DNA from: Lysobacterales bacterium
Lineage (GTDB): Bacteria; Pseudomonadota; Gammaproteobacteria; Xanthomonadales; Marinicellaceae
DNA: 64,000 bases
Direction of reading: 5' to 3'
Assembly: GCA_026982315.1 (NCBI GenBank)
Contig: JALSHI010000027.1
Span: 1 to 64,000 of the forward strand
Below, piece after piece: positions 39,258-49,500 of this stretch. The notes below the pieces were generated by a model. That model was not told the origin of the DNA. It made no database searches and was given only the letters and a program-made list of their open reading frames with translations. The position numbers and the translations under genes were made by a program. Numbering within the stretch: the first letter of the stretch is position 1; every line of letters starts with the position of its first letter.

Positions 39258-40418
39258 ATGAATGACCGTATGCCGGAAGCAGGTTACCGCCAGGCATTGT
39301 CTTTGCTGCGGCAAGGACAATGGGATGCAGCCCGGGAGACCCTTCTGCACGTTGCTGGAACCGGGTTCACGCCTGCCATCAAGGAGCTTGGCATACTGGA
39401 ACTGCATGGAATTGGCTGCCAGGCCGATGTCGGTAGCGCTGTTAGTCGCTTTCAACAATCACTGGACGAACCGGAGTCCCAGTTTGAATTAAGCCGCTGC
39501 CTGTATTTTGGTTATGGCCTTGGCCGTGATCAGAGCGCGGCTTTGCACTGGCTAAAACAGGCCGCCAAACAGGGGTTTGCCGAGGCTTTGCGGGTCATGG
39601 CCATGTTGGCTGAATATGTGGACAAGGAAAAAGCGCACACCTCTGCTGCGGACAATCATGCCCAGCGACTCATGTGGAAAGCGGCACAGGCCGGTGACAA
39701 TTTTGCGCGCTATCTGTATAAAAGTGGCTTGGTATCAGCCATTAAGATCAGTCCTGAAGACATGGACACCTTCATTGACGCGATGATATGGCCGCGACAC
39801 ACGGTGCGAACCGGTATGCCATTGCACCAGCAGCCGGGGGTGACCTTGTTTGATGGCGCACTAAGCCGCTGGCAATGTGAATATATTCGTTTCCGCGGCG
39901 CACCGCATTTGCGGCCCTCCATGGTGCTGGATCCAGCCACGGGAAAACGCATCCAGGACCCGGTGCGAAAAAGTGATTCTGCCGGATTTGACTGGTTTCT
40001 TGAAGACATTGTGGTGCGCCAGATTATGCAGGCAGCGACGGCTTTGGTGGGTATTGATGTGGCACGCAGTGAACCGTTGCACCTGCTTCGTTACGGTGTT
40101 GGCCAGGAATACAAACCCCATTATGATTTTGTTGGCGGCCTTGAATATACCGGACGGTTTGCGGATCAACAACGAACAGATACGTTATGCCTGTATCTGA
40201 ACGATGTTCCTGCAGGTGGAGAAACCGCTTTCCCCCGCCTGAACCTGTCAATCCCGCCCAAAGCCGGACAAATGCTTCACTTTCAGAATGTCGATGCAAT
40301 GGGACGGCCTTTTGTTGACTCGCTGCATTGCGGCAAACCGGTCCATCGTGGAGAAAAATGGTTGGCAACTTTGTGGATACGAAAAACCAATACGGGTAGA
40401 GGTTTGACGAATGAATGA
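39258..40418 (+). CDS. Sel1/TPR-like repeat protein with 2-oxoglutarate/Fe(II) prolyl-4-hydroxylase domain
   Basis: The 386-residue protein has helical Sel1/TPR-like repeats to about residue 165 (QFELSRCLYFGYGLGRDQSAALHWLKQAA) and a P4Hc-type oxygenase domain at about 195-380. The iron ligands His288, Asp290 (KPHYDF) and His357 (LHCGKPV) are present, with Lys367 in GEKWLATLWIR for 2-oxoglutarate. It should therefore be catalytically competent for hydroxylation of a protein side chain, possibly proline. The substrate is unknown. It has no signal peptide. It overlaps the next oxygenase by eight bases. Insertion of such genes inside the cox cluster is unusual. Confidence 0.87.
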   Translation: MNDRMPEAGYRQALSLLRQGQWDAARETLLHVAGTGFTPAIKELGILELHGIGCQADVGSAVSRFQQSLDEPESQFELSRCLYFGYGLGRDQSAALHWLKQAAKQGFAEALRVMAMLAEYVDKEKAHTSAADNHAQRLMWKAAQAGDNFARYLYKSGLVSAIKISPEDMDTFIDAMIWPRHTVRTGMPLHQQPGVTLFDGALSRWQCEYIRFRGAPHLRPSMVLDPATGKRIQDPVRKSDSAGFDWFLEDIVVRQIMQAATALVGIDVARSEPLHLLRYGVGQEYKPHYDFVGGLEYTGRFADQQRTDTLCLYLNDVPAGGETAFPRLNLSIPPKAGQMLHFQNVDAMGRPFVDSLHCGKPVHRGEKWLATLWIRKTNTGRGLTNE

Positions 40419-40983
40419 TACAGAAAAACGGTTAACACCCACGCGTAGCGCCCAGGTAGATGGCCGGCCAGTGTATGTGTTTGATGATCTGGTGGATAAA
40501 AAAGTGATTGACGAAATCTACCACGCTCTGACCAAGGCGCCGTTCACACGGACGGAAATGGCGCGCCCGGAAACCGCCGCCCACCGCCATTGGGCCTATA
40601 ACATGCCGCTGGATAAAGCGTGTTTGCTGCCCATTGCCCGGATGGCGCAAAAGGCCATAGACAGCTTGTTTGAGGAACGCTACCGCATGTACCGTTGCTA
40701 TTGCAACGTGGCCAGTTTCGGCGACATGCTGTTCACGCACACAGACTGCCAGCCCAATGCCCGGGAAATGACAGCCTTGTGGTTTGTACAGAAAGACTGG
40801 AACCACGAATGGGGTGGGGAAACACTGTTCTATAACCAGAACAAGGACGCCGAGTTCGTGGTTTCACCCAAACCGGGGCGGTTAGCGATTTTTGATGGCG
40901 CGATTTTGCATGCAGGCCGCCCGCCCAACAAAATCTGCACTGAGCCGCGTTACACATTCGCCATGAAATTTGAAAAGTACTAA
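40411..40983 (+). CDS. Second 2-oxoglutarate/Fe(II)-dependent oxygenase
   Basis: The 190-residue protein is a single small double-stranded beta-helix oxygenase. Ligands are His110 and Asp112 (FTHTDCQ), His167 (ILHAGRPP) and the 2-oxoglutarate arginine Arg180 (EPRYTFAMKF). The WGGETLFYNQ strand between them is typical. It has no leader or membrane segment. The start overlaps the upstream P4H-like gene, so both are translated together. Two different oxygenases may act in sequence on one substrate, or one may act on a partner protein. The family is close to prolyl-hydroxylase-like proteins, and the substrate cannot be predicted. Confidence 0.85.
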   Translation: MNDTEKRLTPTRSAQVDGRPVYVFDDLVDKKVIDEIYHALTKAPFTRTEMARPETAAHRHWAYNMPLDKACLLPIARMAQKAIDSLFEERYRMYRCYCNVASFGDMLFTHTDCQPNAREMTALWFVQKDWNHEWGGETLFYNQNKDAEFVVSPKPGRLAIFDGAILHAGRPPNKICTEPRYTFAMKFEKY

Positions 40984-41017
40984 GGCCCTTGCCGCCAGTC
41001 ATCGGCTAGACTGGCCT

Positions 41018-41236
41018 TCAGGGTTTGATGGGCTGCATAAAGATGCCGTGGGGTTGTATCCAGCCCATTTTGATGGCGACCATAATCAGGGCAAAAAGAA
41101 ACAGGCTGACAATAATGCGGACGGTCAAAAATCGTACTGTGTTGATGCCTTGACCTTTTTCGCGGATAAGATGATACATGGCCAGGCCCAGTGAATAAAT
41201 GATAAACAGCAGGATAAGCAGGATGAGTATTTTCAT
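41018..41236 (-). CDS. DUF2909 family twin-helix membrane protein
   Basis: The 72-residue protein from ATG 41236 has two hydrophobic helices (ILILLILLFIIYSLGLAMYHL and VRFLTVRIIVSLFLFALIMVAI) joined by a short polar loop. This matches DUF2909, which is regularly found between coxC and the SURF1 gene. Function is unknown, and oxidase assembly is inferred from context. It is inverted with respect to all other cox genes and converges with the second oxygenase. The longer frame to 41680 runs antisense through SURF1 and is not real. Confidence 0.8.
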   Translation of the reverse strand: MKILILLILLFIIYSLGLAMYHLIREKGQGINTVRFLTVRIIVSLFLFALIMVAIKMGWIQPHGIFMQPIKP

Positions 41237-41347
41237 GTGGGCAATCCAGAAAAACGGGTGGCTATTGTATCGTGCCCAACCGGATGGGGGCACTGCCGGA
41301 AGCATAAAAAATCTGAATGAGTTTTTTCGGGGCAGGCAGGCTTGCCC

Positions 41348-42097
41348 ATGAGTGCTGGAGAAAAACCACTCAAGACTGGCGCTGGTGTCACCTCCATCCC
41401 TGGCTGGCCACTGGCTTTGGTGCTGTTTTTTACCGGGGTCATGGTGTGGCTGGGTTTTTGGCAGTTGCAGCGCGCCGAAGAAAAACGCCAGTTGCTGGCT
41501 TTGCTGGCCAGCGGTCAGAACATGACGGTGGCCAGTGCTGAGGGATTGCAGTCCGTGCCCCGCTATGCCTATGTGCAGGTGACCGGCCGGTTTTTGGATA
41601 GTCCACAGTTTGTGCTGGAAAATAAGGTGCGCCACAAGCGTTTGGGCTATGCCATTTTTACCCCGCTGGTGATTCCGCAATGGCGTGCCACGATCATGGT
41701 AAATCGCGGCTGGATAGATGCGCGGGAATTTGACATGGCGGCATTGCAGCCGGATACTCGCTTACGGTCCTGGCGCTTGCGAATTGACAAACCACCCAAA
41801 ACCGGTGTTGAGCTGGGAGAGGTTCAGCTGGAACCAGAGGCGCCGGTGCAGAAAATGGTTTATTACACACCGGAGAAAATTTCCGCGGTTATCAGGTATC
41901 AGCGCCCAGATGCGCCTCCAGTGCTGGAAGAGCGGGTATTCTTGCTTGAAGCAGACCAGCCTGCGGGTTTTGATCGGCAGTGGAAACCTGTTATCATTCC
42001 GCCTTCGCGCCATATTGGCTACGCAGTTCAATGGTTTGGGCTGACACTGACATTATGGATTCTGTTCATCTTTTGGCTAAGAAAACAACGTGACTGA
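41348..42097 (+). CDS. SURF1 family oxidase assembly protein
   Basis: SURF1 helps place heme a in subunit I. The 249-residue protein has the typical two-helix topology: LALVLFFTGVMVWLGFWQL near residue 25 and IGYAVQWFGLTLTLWILFIF at the C terminus, with a periplasmic domain between them. Family motifs GFWQLQRAEEK and VNRGWIDA are clear. ATG 41348 was used; an upstream TTG adds two residues. It is the first gene of the second cox half and overlaps the next gene by eight bases. Confidence 0.92.
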   Translation: MSAGEKPLKTGAGVTSIPGWPLALVLFFTGVMVWLGFWQLQRAEEKRQLLALLASGQNMTVASAEGLQSVPRYAYVQVTGRFLDSPQFVLENKVRHKRLGYAIFTPLVIPQWRATIMVNRGWIDAREFDMAALQPDTRLRSWRLRIDKPPKTGVELGEVQLEPEAPVQKMVYYTPEKISAVIRYQRPDAPPVLEERVFLLEADQPAGFDRQWKPVIIPPSRHIGYAVQWFGLTLTLWILFIFWLRKQRD

Positions 42098-42674
42098 CTC
42101 TCGCCGAAACAAACTGATTCTGTTGGCCTTGTTCGCCCTGTTTTTTATACCTGTGTTAGTGGCCTATCTGATGAATGCGGGTGTGATTCATTATCGGGCG
42201 ACGCCTTCCAAAAATCACGGTGATCTGGTAACCCCGCCGGTGGAAATGCGCCGCTATACCCGTCACGCGGCGCTGGCGCAAGCCGATGACCGCTGGAAAC
42301 TGGTGTATGTGACAGCGAAACAGGACTGTGATGAGGATTGTCAAAAGATGCTGGATGCGATTTATCGCATCTATCTGGCCAGCGGACGTCATCAGCCCAA
42401 GGTTCAGCCAGTGGTGGTCGGGCTTTCCGGCGCTGTTGAACTGACTGCACAGCTGGCGCCTGTTTTTCAGTCGGTTTCTTTACAGGGGGAACCCTCGGCG
42501 CGTGAACTGTTTTTCAAGTTAAGCCAGCAATCCATGGGCGGAAAAGCGGGCACTGGCGAAGGGTTTTACATTATCGCCCCGGAGGGTTTTTTAATGATGT
42601 CTTATCCGCAAGGGTTTAATCCTTCAGGCACAATCAAAGACATGAATATCTTGCTCAGACGTAAGGACGGGTAG
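42090..42674 (+). CDS. Membrane-anchored CxxxC protein of the cox cluster
   Basis: The 194-residue protein starts at GTG 42090. It has one N-terminal helix (LILLALFALFFIPVLVAYL) and a thioredoxin-like periplasmic domain (LVYVTAKQDCDEDC). Cys80 and Cys84 form a CxxxC pair, as in Sco copper chaperones. The Sco proline after CxxxC and the distal histidine are not evident, so it is not a standard SenC/Sco1. Its place between SURF1 and ctaA suggests oxidase or heme a assembly. A copper-delivery or redox role is inference. Confidence 0.72.
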   Translation: MTDSRRNKLILLALFALFFIPVLVAYLMNAGVIHYRATPSKNHGDLVTPPVEMRRYTRHAALAQADDRWKLVYVTAKQDCDEDCQKMLDAIYRIYLASGRHQPKVQPVVVGLSGAVELTAQLAPVFQSVSLQGEPSARELFFKLSQQSMGGKAGTGEGFYIIAPEGFLMMSYPQGFNPSGTIKDMNILLRRKDG

Positions 42675-42678
42675 TGCT

Positions 42679-43689
42679 ATGAAATATCACCAGGTGGCCT
42701 GGCTGGCCGTTTGTTTGGCGCTTGGGGTGGTTGTCCTGGGGGCTTTTGTGCGTCTGTCTGATGCGGGTTTGGGTTGTCCGGACTGGCCCGGCTGCTATGG
42801 TCATATGGATTGGCCCGTCCATGAAACCGAAATACAGCAAGCCAATGCCCGTTTCCCCGATCGGCCGGTGGAACCGCACAAGGCCTGGCGCGAGATGGTT
42901 CACCGCTATTTTGCCGGTACGCTGGGCTTGCTGGTGTTGGCGCTGTTTGTCTGGGCGTGGCGCCGCCGTAACACGGACATCAGTGGACAGGATTCGCCAG
43001 TGGGGTTGGCGTCTTTCTTGCTGCTGGTCATTATTGCCCAGGCTGCTTTGGGCATGTGGACGGTGACGCTAAAGCTAAAACCGGTGATTGTCATGCTGCA
43101 CCTGCTTGGCGGCCTGACCACACTGGCGCTATTGCTCTGGCTGGCCTTACGTACCACGCCGGGTTTACAGCCTTACCGGTATGCCGGGCATATTCGGCCT
43201 TGGATGGTGGGTTTGGGCTTGGCGTTGCTGGTGGGACAAATTGCTTTGGGAGGTTGGACCAGTGCCAATTATGCTGCCTTGGCGTGTCCTGATTTCCCCA
43301 CCTGCCAGGGTAGCTGGTGGCCGAAGATGGATTTTTCCGAGGCCTTTATCTTGTGGCGTGGCATCGGCCCCAATTATGAGTTTGGCGTGTTGGACATGCC
43401 TGCGCGCACAGCCATTCACCTGATGCATCGTATCGGTTTTCTGCTACTCAGCCTGTATCTGATTTGGCTGGCCACCCGTTTGATGAAAAATCGTGAGTTA
43501 TTGCCCTGGGGACTGGGGTTGCTGGGGCTGTTGATTTTGCAAATCGGCTTGGGAATTTCCAATGTGCTGTTTTCCTTGCCCTTGCCGGTAGCCACTTTGC
43601 ATAACATGGGGGCGGCCCTGCTGCTCTTGTTTATGGTGGCTTTGTTGTATAAAACCCGTTCTTCCCGGCGTAACGGGGGCAGTGGATAG
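42679..43689 (+). CDS. ctaA: Heme A synthase (COX15/CtaA)
   Basis: CtaA oxidises the methyl group of heme O to make heme A. The 336-residue protein has eight hydrophobic helices. Hallmarks are [18 protein letters not shown] near residue 30, the [10 protein letters not shown] histidine, [23 protein letters not shown] and the late [10 protein letters not shown] histidine. These conserved histidines are heme ligands. It is followed two bases later by cyoE. Confidence 0.95.
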   Translation: MKYHQVAWLAVCLALGVVVLGAFVRLSDAGLGCPDWPGCYGHMDWPVHETEIQQANARFPDRPVEPHKAWREMVHRYFAGTLGLLVLALFVWAWRRRNTDISGQDSPVGLASFLLLVIIAQAALGMWTVTLKLKPVIVMLHLLGGLTTLALLLWLALRTTPGLQPYRYAGHIRPWMVGLGLALLVGQIALGGWTSANYAALACPDFPTCQGSWWPKMDFSEAFILWRGIGPNYEFGVLDMPARTAIHLMHRIGFLLLSLYLIWLATRLMKNRELLPWGLGLLGLLILQIGLGISNVLFSLPLPVATLHNMGAALLLLFMVALLYKTRSSRRNGGSG

Positions 43690-43691
43690 TC

Positions 43692-44669
43692 ATGATGGGG
43701 AAAAGCAGCGAACAGGCAGTCGTAGCTCGTGAGGAAAACAGCGGGGTTGTGCGCTGTTTTAACTCGTATCTGGAACTGTGCAAACCACGCGTGGTGTTGC
43801 TGATTGTATTCACCGCTTTGGTGGGCATGCTGCTTGCGGTGCCCGGCTTGCCGCCGGTGGACAAACTGGTTTACGGCTTGCTGGGCATTGGTCTGGCAGC
43901 CGCTGCGGCAGCGGCCATTAACCACTGGGCAGACCAAAAGGCAGATGCCATTATGCTGCGTACCCGTCACCGTCCCTTGCCCAGCGGGGAGTTAAAAGAT
44001 TATCAGGTCCTGCTGTTTGCTTTGGTGATGACGGTGATTGCGATGGCGACACTGGTCTGGAAGGTAAATACCTTGACCGCCATTCTGACTTTTGCCTCAT
44101 TGATTGGTTATGCCTTCATTTACACCTTTTTTCTCAAACGCATCACGCCACAGAATATTGTCATTGGCGGTGCAGCCGGGGCCGCTCCGCCGGTTTTGGG
44201 GTGGGCCGCGGTGACCGGGCAGGTCACACCCGAATCCTTACTGCTGTTCCTGATTATTTTCGCCTGGACACCACCGCACTTCTGGGCGCTGGCGATTCAC
44301 CGCAAGGAGGATTACGCCAAAGCCGGAATCCCCATGCTGCCGGTCACCCATGGCGTCAAGGTAACCCAGCTGCATATTCTGCTGTATACCATCATCCTGT
44401 TTCTGGTGAGCCTGCTGCCATATCTGATTGGTCTAAGCGGCCTGATTTATCTGGCTGGCGCCGTGATTCTGGGCCTGTGGTTTCTGGCTTATGCTGTGCG
44501 CTTGCCGCGTTCCCAAGACCCGATGTTGCCATGGAAAATGTTCAAGTTTTCCATCTGGTACTTGATGCTGCTGTTTGCTGTGCTGTTGATCGATCACTAT
44601 GCGCCGGGTCATCATCTCAACCCCAGGGTGCCGCAGACGCCGATTTTGAGTGGGGCTGATGGCATATAG
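43692..44669 (+). CDS. cyoE: Protoheme IX farnesyltransferase (heme O synthase)
   Basis: The enzyme adds the farnesyl tail to heme B, forming heme O for CtaA. The 325-residue protein is of the UbiA prenyltransferase family with about nine helices. It shows the first Asp motif [12 protein letters not shown] followed by [10 protein letters not shown] and a later [18 protein letters not shown] second ATG lies immediately after the first (43692 and 43695). The gene could also be called ctaB because of its cox context. Confidence 0.95.
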   Translation: MMGKSSEQAVVAREENSGVVRCFNSYLELCKPRVVLLIVFTALVGMLLAVPGLPPVDKLVYGLLGIGLAAAAAAAINHWADQKADAIMLRTRHRPLPSGELKDYQVLLFALVMTVIAMATLVWKVNTLTAILTFASLIGYAFIYTFFLKRITPQNIVIGGAAGAAPPVLGWAAVTGQVTPESLLLFLIIFAWTPPHFWALAIHRKEDYAKAGIPMLPVTHGVKVTQLHILLYTIILFLVSLLPYLIGLSGLIYLAGAVILGLWFLAYAVRLPRSQDPMLPWKMFKFSIWYLMLLFAVLLIDHYAPGHHLNPRVPQTPILSGADGI

Positions 44670-44716
44670 TCCATGTCGTTGTATTTATCGTACTCGTCTA
44701 AACTATTAGCCATTGC

Positions 44717-45493
44717 ATGATTGACTCGCATATCCACCTGGATGATCCACGTTTTGACGGGCAGCGTCAGCGTGTTGTGCAGCAAGCCCGTGATGTGGGC
44801 GTGGATCAGTTTGTGGTGCCAGCCACCACCAGCGCCGGTTTCGATAAGGTTGCCAGCCTGCCCCAGCAATTTGCGGGTGTCTATGTGGCGTATGGCCTGC
44901 ATCCGTATTTTATTGACCAGCATACCGATGAAGACTTGCAGGCTGTGGCGGCCAGATTGAAAACCCGTCATTGCGTGGCGGTGGGAGAGTGCGGGTTGGA
45001 CTTTTACGTGCCAGCATTGAAACAGCAGCGCCAGCGGCAGGAAACACTTTTTTTAGCTCAAATCGAGCTGGCCAAACAATATGACATGCCCCTGATTATT
45101 CATGCCCGCAAGGCGGTTGGCCGGGTGTTGGCCTGTTTGCAGGAAGTGGGTTATTGGCAGGGGGTGATTCATTCTTATCATGCTTCCCTGGAACAGACCC
45201 GGCAGGTGCTGGACAAAGGGCTGCGGGTTGGCTTTGGCGGCGCGGCGACTCGGCCCAATGCACACAAATTGCGACAGGTGGTGGCCTATGTGCCGGATAC
45301 GGCTTTGTTGCTGGAAACAGATGCGCCAGATCAACCGCCCTGGTCACACCGGGGCGAAATTAACAAACCGGCGTATTTGTCGGAGATTGCCGAGTGTATT
45401 GCGGCGATTCGCCAGCAGCCGGTCGTCACGCTGGTCAAACAGACCGACGCCAACGCCAGAGCATTATTTGCCTTGCCCCCGGCAGGCGGGTAA
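44717..45493 (+). CDS. TatD family hydrolase
   Basis: TatD proteins are metal-dependent DNases of the amidohydrolase fold. The 258-residue protein contains IDSHIHLDDPRF, GLHPYF, GECGLDF, HARKA, VIHSYH and the metal Asp in ETDAPDQPPW. All expected metal ligands are visible. The nearest subgroup may be YjjV, but that cannot be settled by eye. It is 47 bases after cyoE and followed by tcdA. Confidence 0.92.
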   Translation: MIDSHIHLDDPRFDGQRQRVVQQARDVGVDQFVVPATTSAGFDKVASLPQQFAGVYVAYGLHPYFIDQHTDEDLQAVAARLKTRHCVAVGECGLDFYVPALKQQRQRQETLFLAQIELAKQYDMPLIIHARKAVGRVLACLQEVGYWQGVIHSYHASLEQTRQVLDKGLRVGFGGAATRPNAHKLRQVVAYVPDTALLLETDAPDQPPWSHRGEINKPAYLSEIAECIAAIRQQPVVTLVKQTDANARALFALPPAGG

Positions 45494-45527
45494 AATCACC
45501 AGCCCACTGCATTCTGACTGATCGTTT

Positions 45528-46349
45528 ATGCCCAAAAAAACAGCTTCACCATCAGCCAGCCAGACCGGCTCCGATCTGGTGGCCGGGGAGTCTTGTCAGC
45601 CTGTCAAGCACCGCTTTGGCGGTGTGCAACGCCTGTATGGCGATGAGGGGTTTGCGCGTGTGCGTGCAGCACATGTTTGTGTGGTTGGTATTGGTGGCGT
45701 GGGCTCCTGGGCGGCTGAAGCCCTGGCGCGCAGCGGTGTTGGGCGGATCACTCTGATTGATGCGGACGATATTTGTGAAACCAATATCAATCGCCAGTGT
45801 CACGCACTCAGTAGCACCATTGGCCTACCCAAGGTCGAAGCCATGGCGCGCCGGATTGCGGAAATCAACCCGGCGGCGCAGGTGCGGGCCGAGGCGCGCT
45901 TCCTGCTGGCGGGCAACGTTGCCGAGTTGTTGGCCGACAAACCGGATTTTGTTATTGACGCCATTGATACAGTCAAGAACAAATGTGTGTTGATCGCCCA
46001 TTGTCGGGATCACGATATCCCCGTGATTACGGTTGGGGCCGCAGGCGGCAAGACCGACCCGGGGCACGTGACCATTGCTGACCTGGGACGCGCCCATGGC
46101 GACCGCTTGCTGGCCAAGCTGCGTGTTAACCTGCGTCGGCACTGGGGGTTTCCGCGCTATGAAGGGCGCAAATTTCACGTGGCCTGTGTGTATTCTCCAC
46201 AACCGGCCCGCTTGCCCCAGGCAGGAGAGCCCGGCTATGGACTCAGACTCGATTGCGCCAGTGGTTTTGGTACGGTATGCCATATGACTTCGGTATTTGG
46301 CATGCAGGCCGCCGGCCATGTGCTCAATGCCCTTGCTTCACAGACATAA
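45528..46349 (+). CDS. tcdA: tRNA threonylcarbamoyladenosine dehydratase
   Basis: TcdA (CsdL) is an E1-like ATP-dependent enzyme that cyclises the t6A base at position 37 of ANN-decoding tRNAs. The 273-residue protein has the E. coli core RFGGVQRLYG, nucleotide loop VVGIGGVGSWAAEALARSG, LIDADDICETNINRQ and VTVGAAGGKTDPG. The N-terminal 25 residues are rich in Ser/Thr/Pro and not conserved, so a downstream start is possible. No csdA/csdE partner is adjacent. Confidence 0.93.
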   Translation: MPKKTASPSASQTGSDLVAGESCQPVKHRFGGVQRLYGDEGFARVRAAHVCVVGIGGVGSWAAEALARSGVGRITLIDADDICETNINRQCHALSSTIGLPKVEAMARRIAEINPAAQVRAEARFLLAGNVAELLADKPDFVIDAIDTVKNKCVLIAHCRDHDIPVITVGAAGGKTDPGHVTIADLGRAHGDRLLAKLRVNLRRHWGFPRYEGRKFHVACVYSPQPARLPQAGEPGYGLRLDCASGFGTVCHMTSVFGMQAAGHVLNALASQT

Positions 46350-46553
46350 CAAACCGCACCTGTTGCAGGCAAAAAGCCTCTCTGACCGGTGACAATATTT
46401 GACGGTTTTAACAGCCGTTGACCAAATCTTTTGCTGCCAAAGCCAAAACTTTCTGTAAAAGCGCGGAATGTCTTGCCATTGGGTAATGTTTGGCTTTAAT
46501 CTGAAGAATAACCTAGACAGTTGTGGGTAAAAAGTGGTGGTAAAGGCTAAAAA

Positions 46554-49500
46554 ATGAAAGAAAAATGGGTGTTTTCTGCCTTCTGGTGCGTTGCGGCCCT
46601 TCTGCTGTCGAGTATGGCCATCGGCGGCGGGCACCTGTTGCCCGTCAAAGCCTATGGTAATGCGTCTCCAACCTCTTTTGGCGGCTATACCGTCTCTGCC
46701 GCCGGGCTTAACCAATACTATGTTATTGGCATAGAAGTCCCACCAGGGGCCAGCCAGTTAGTGATTGACATTTTCGATGCGGACCTGGGCGCAGGGGGCG
46801 CGGCGGACATCAGTGGCGACCGAGATAATCAAAGCGGCGGGGCATGGGACTCCTATTATCTCTACATACTATACGACGAACAGCTGAATTTGGTGCCGGT
46901 TGCGAACTACAATTATTTTTATGGTAGCGCCACCTTACCGGCTGGCAGTGATAATGCCTGGACCACTTTTTACAGCACCGCCAACCCGGCGCCGGGTCAC
47001 TGGGTCATGGTGGTTTATCCTTATCCTTCCACCGCTGCCGGCGGCGGTGGTGCCTCGGATGACCTGAATGCGTTCGGGGTGCGCGCCCACGATGGCGACC
47101 CAGGCCCCGGGGGGGTCGAATTCAACACCTATATGATCTCCCCCATTCCCATTGGCACCAATGGCATTCCCGGTCCCACCCAAAGCTCAGCGCGGTATCA
47201 GGTATACCCCTATGTGACTTCGGGTTGCCAGCTGAATACCCATGATTTTGACTCTGATGTGCCTAATCTGCCAGCCGGAACACCGCCGCTGGAAACGCAA
47301 ATACAGCTTGCCAACCGGACTGGCGCTTATTCCCATACCGTGACCCAGGCGACCATGAGCGGCCAGGACACATGGGTCAATAATACCATTGGCCCGGTGG
47401 CCGGAGTCGAACCATCAGGCACCGATTATTTCCGTGATGGCATGGGAATCTGGAACGCCTTGCTGGTTGTGAATGAACAAGGCACTGGTGGCGCCACAGC
47501 CGGGGCCAATTACAATGAAGTGATTATCGCCAATTTCAATAACCCCACGCCAGTGCCAACCAATGCCATTGAAGCAGATACTTTTCGCTGGTACTTGCCC
47601 ACCGATGCCGGTGGCGCGCCGGTAAAAACCTATATGACCCAGCGGGTTAACTTCTGGAGCGGGCCCAATCCACCTGTGGTGGGGCAGGCCACGGAAGTGG
47701 AAGTGGAAATCACCGTTTACAATCCCACGGCAAGTCCTGTCACATTTTCAGCGGCAAACAATGATCTGGTTCGAAGTGCCATACCCGCGGTGCCGGAACT
47801 GGCGTTTGTGGCAGGTTCTGTCAATGTGACCCAGGGCACAGCACCAGGTGTGGCTGGTTTGGCGATTCCACCTGCCGGTGGCACCGGTTCCCTGGAATGG
47901 GATCCGGGGATTATTGCACCGGGTTCCAGCGCGCAGCTTTCCTACCGCATGACGGTCACCCCATCTGCCGCCGGCCAGCGTATTGTGGTGACCGGCACGC
48001 CTGCCAGTGTGGGCACCACAGCCGACTATGTGGATCATACCGGTAATCCCAATTCGCCATTTGCCAATGTGACATTTGGTCCCTTGTGCGAATTGGCTGT
48101 CACCGAGGCCCAACCGGTTCCCACACCGGTTTATCTCAGTTATGTGCGGCTTGAAGGCCAGCCCGGTAACTATCATTTGCGGTGGCACACCGCCTTTGAG
48201 GCTGGCAATGTGGCCTTTCGTGTCTTTGATGCGCGCGAGGATTCGCCTGAGCACCGTTTGGCGGAGGTGCCGGTGACCAAAGCCGGCCACCTGGGCGAGG
48301 CCAGTTATTCAGTGGATTTGCCAGTGGCGCATTTGCAATCCGTCTGGATACAGGATGTGGCCCTGGATGGAAGCACAAGCTGGCATGGGCCGTTTCACCT
48401 GAATCAGACTTTTGGCGTAGCGGGTGTTGAACGCGTGCGGCGTGCGTCCCGGAGTAACCCGGAGATTATCGATGATTTTGCCCGCCGGGCGCAGTGGCAA
48501 CGCCAGCAAAGGGTTCCCGAGCTGGACCTGATGACAAATGACGCCGGAGTTTACCGGGTGAGCTTCGATGCCTTGTCCGCACAGGGCTATGATTTTATCG
48601 GGCTTTCCTCCGATGAAGTGCGCTTGCTGCAAGATGGTCACGGGATTCCGGTGATTTACAATCCGGAACACACGGGCATTATTCAGCCGGGAGACTATTT
48701 CGAGTTTATCGCCAGTGAGCGAAAAACCTTGTATGGCACGCGCAATGCCTACCGGTTAACGGCCGGCCGGCCGCTGAAGGGCCAGGATTGGGAGAGTGTG
48801 CCGGTGTCAGCCATGCCGACAGGGTCTGGAGATTTTGCCGCCTGGCGGCGAATGGATTTTGAGCAACAAGCGGCTTACTCCTTTTCCTCGCCGGATGCCG
48901 ACAACGACCCCTGGTACTGGCAATCCTATCTGGTTCGCAATACGCCCTTGGCCGCTTCCGTGCCTTTTTCTATGGACAGTGTGGATGCCGGTCAGGCGTA
49001 CACGCTGCATGTGGGATTGTGGACCATGACAGACTGGCCTGGCGTGGTTAACGATCATCATGTCAAATTGGCGGTTAACGGGGTGCCCGTGGGGGACTTT
49101 TTAGCTGCCGGACAGGGGCAGCAAAACCTGTTGGCGCATATTCCCCCAGGCGTGCTGCAATCCGGCGAAAATACTTTGGAACTGACCTTTCCGGCGGACA
49201 CGGGTGTGGCTTACGAGCTGAACTATCTGGATGACTTTGGTATCAGCGGATTTTTCCGGGCCAGCGGCCGTGCAAACGCCCAACTGCATTATCCGCGCAA
49301 TACCCGCCATGACAGCCAGCCCCTGGTCAATGATGTAATTCTGCGACATTCTTTCGATAACGCCCAGCACCATGTGTGCCAGATTGGCCCGTGTGCGACT
49401 TTGACTGTGGATGCGAACACGCCGGTTTGGGCTTATCAACGCAGTGGAGACCAGCTATGGCGGATACAGGCGGTGGCCGAAGGCGCTGCGCAAACGCTCA

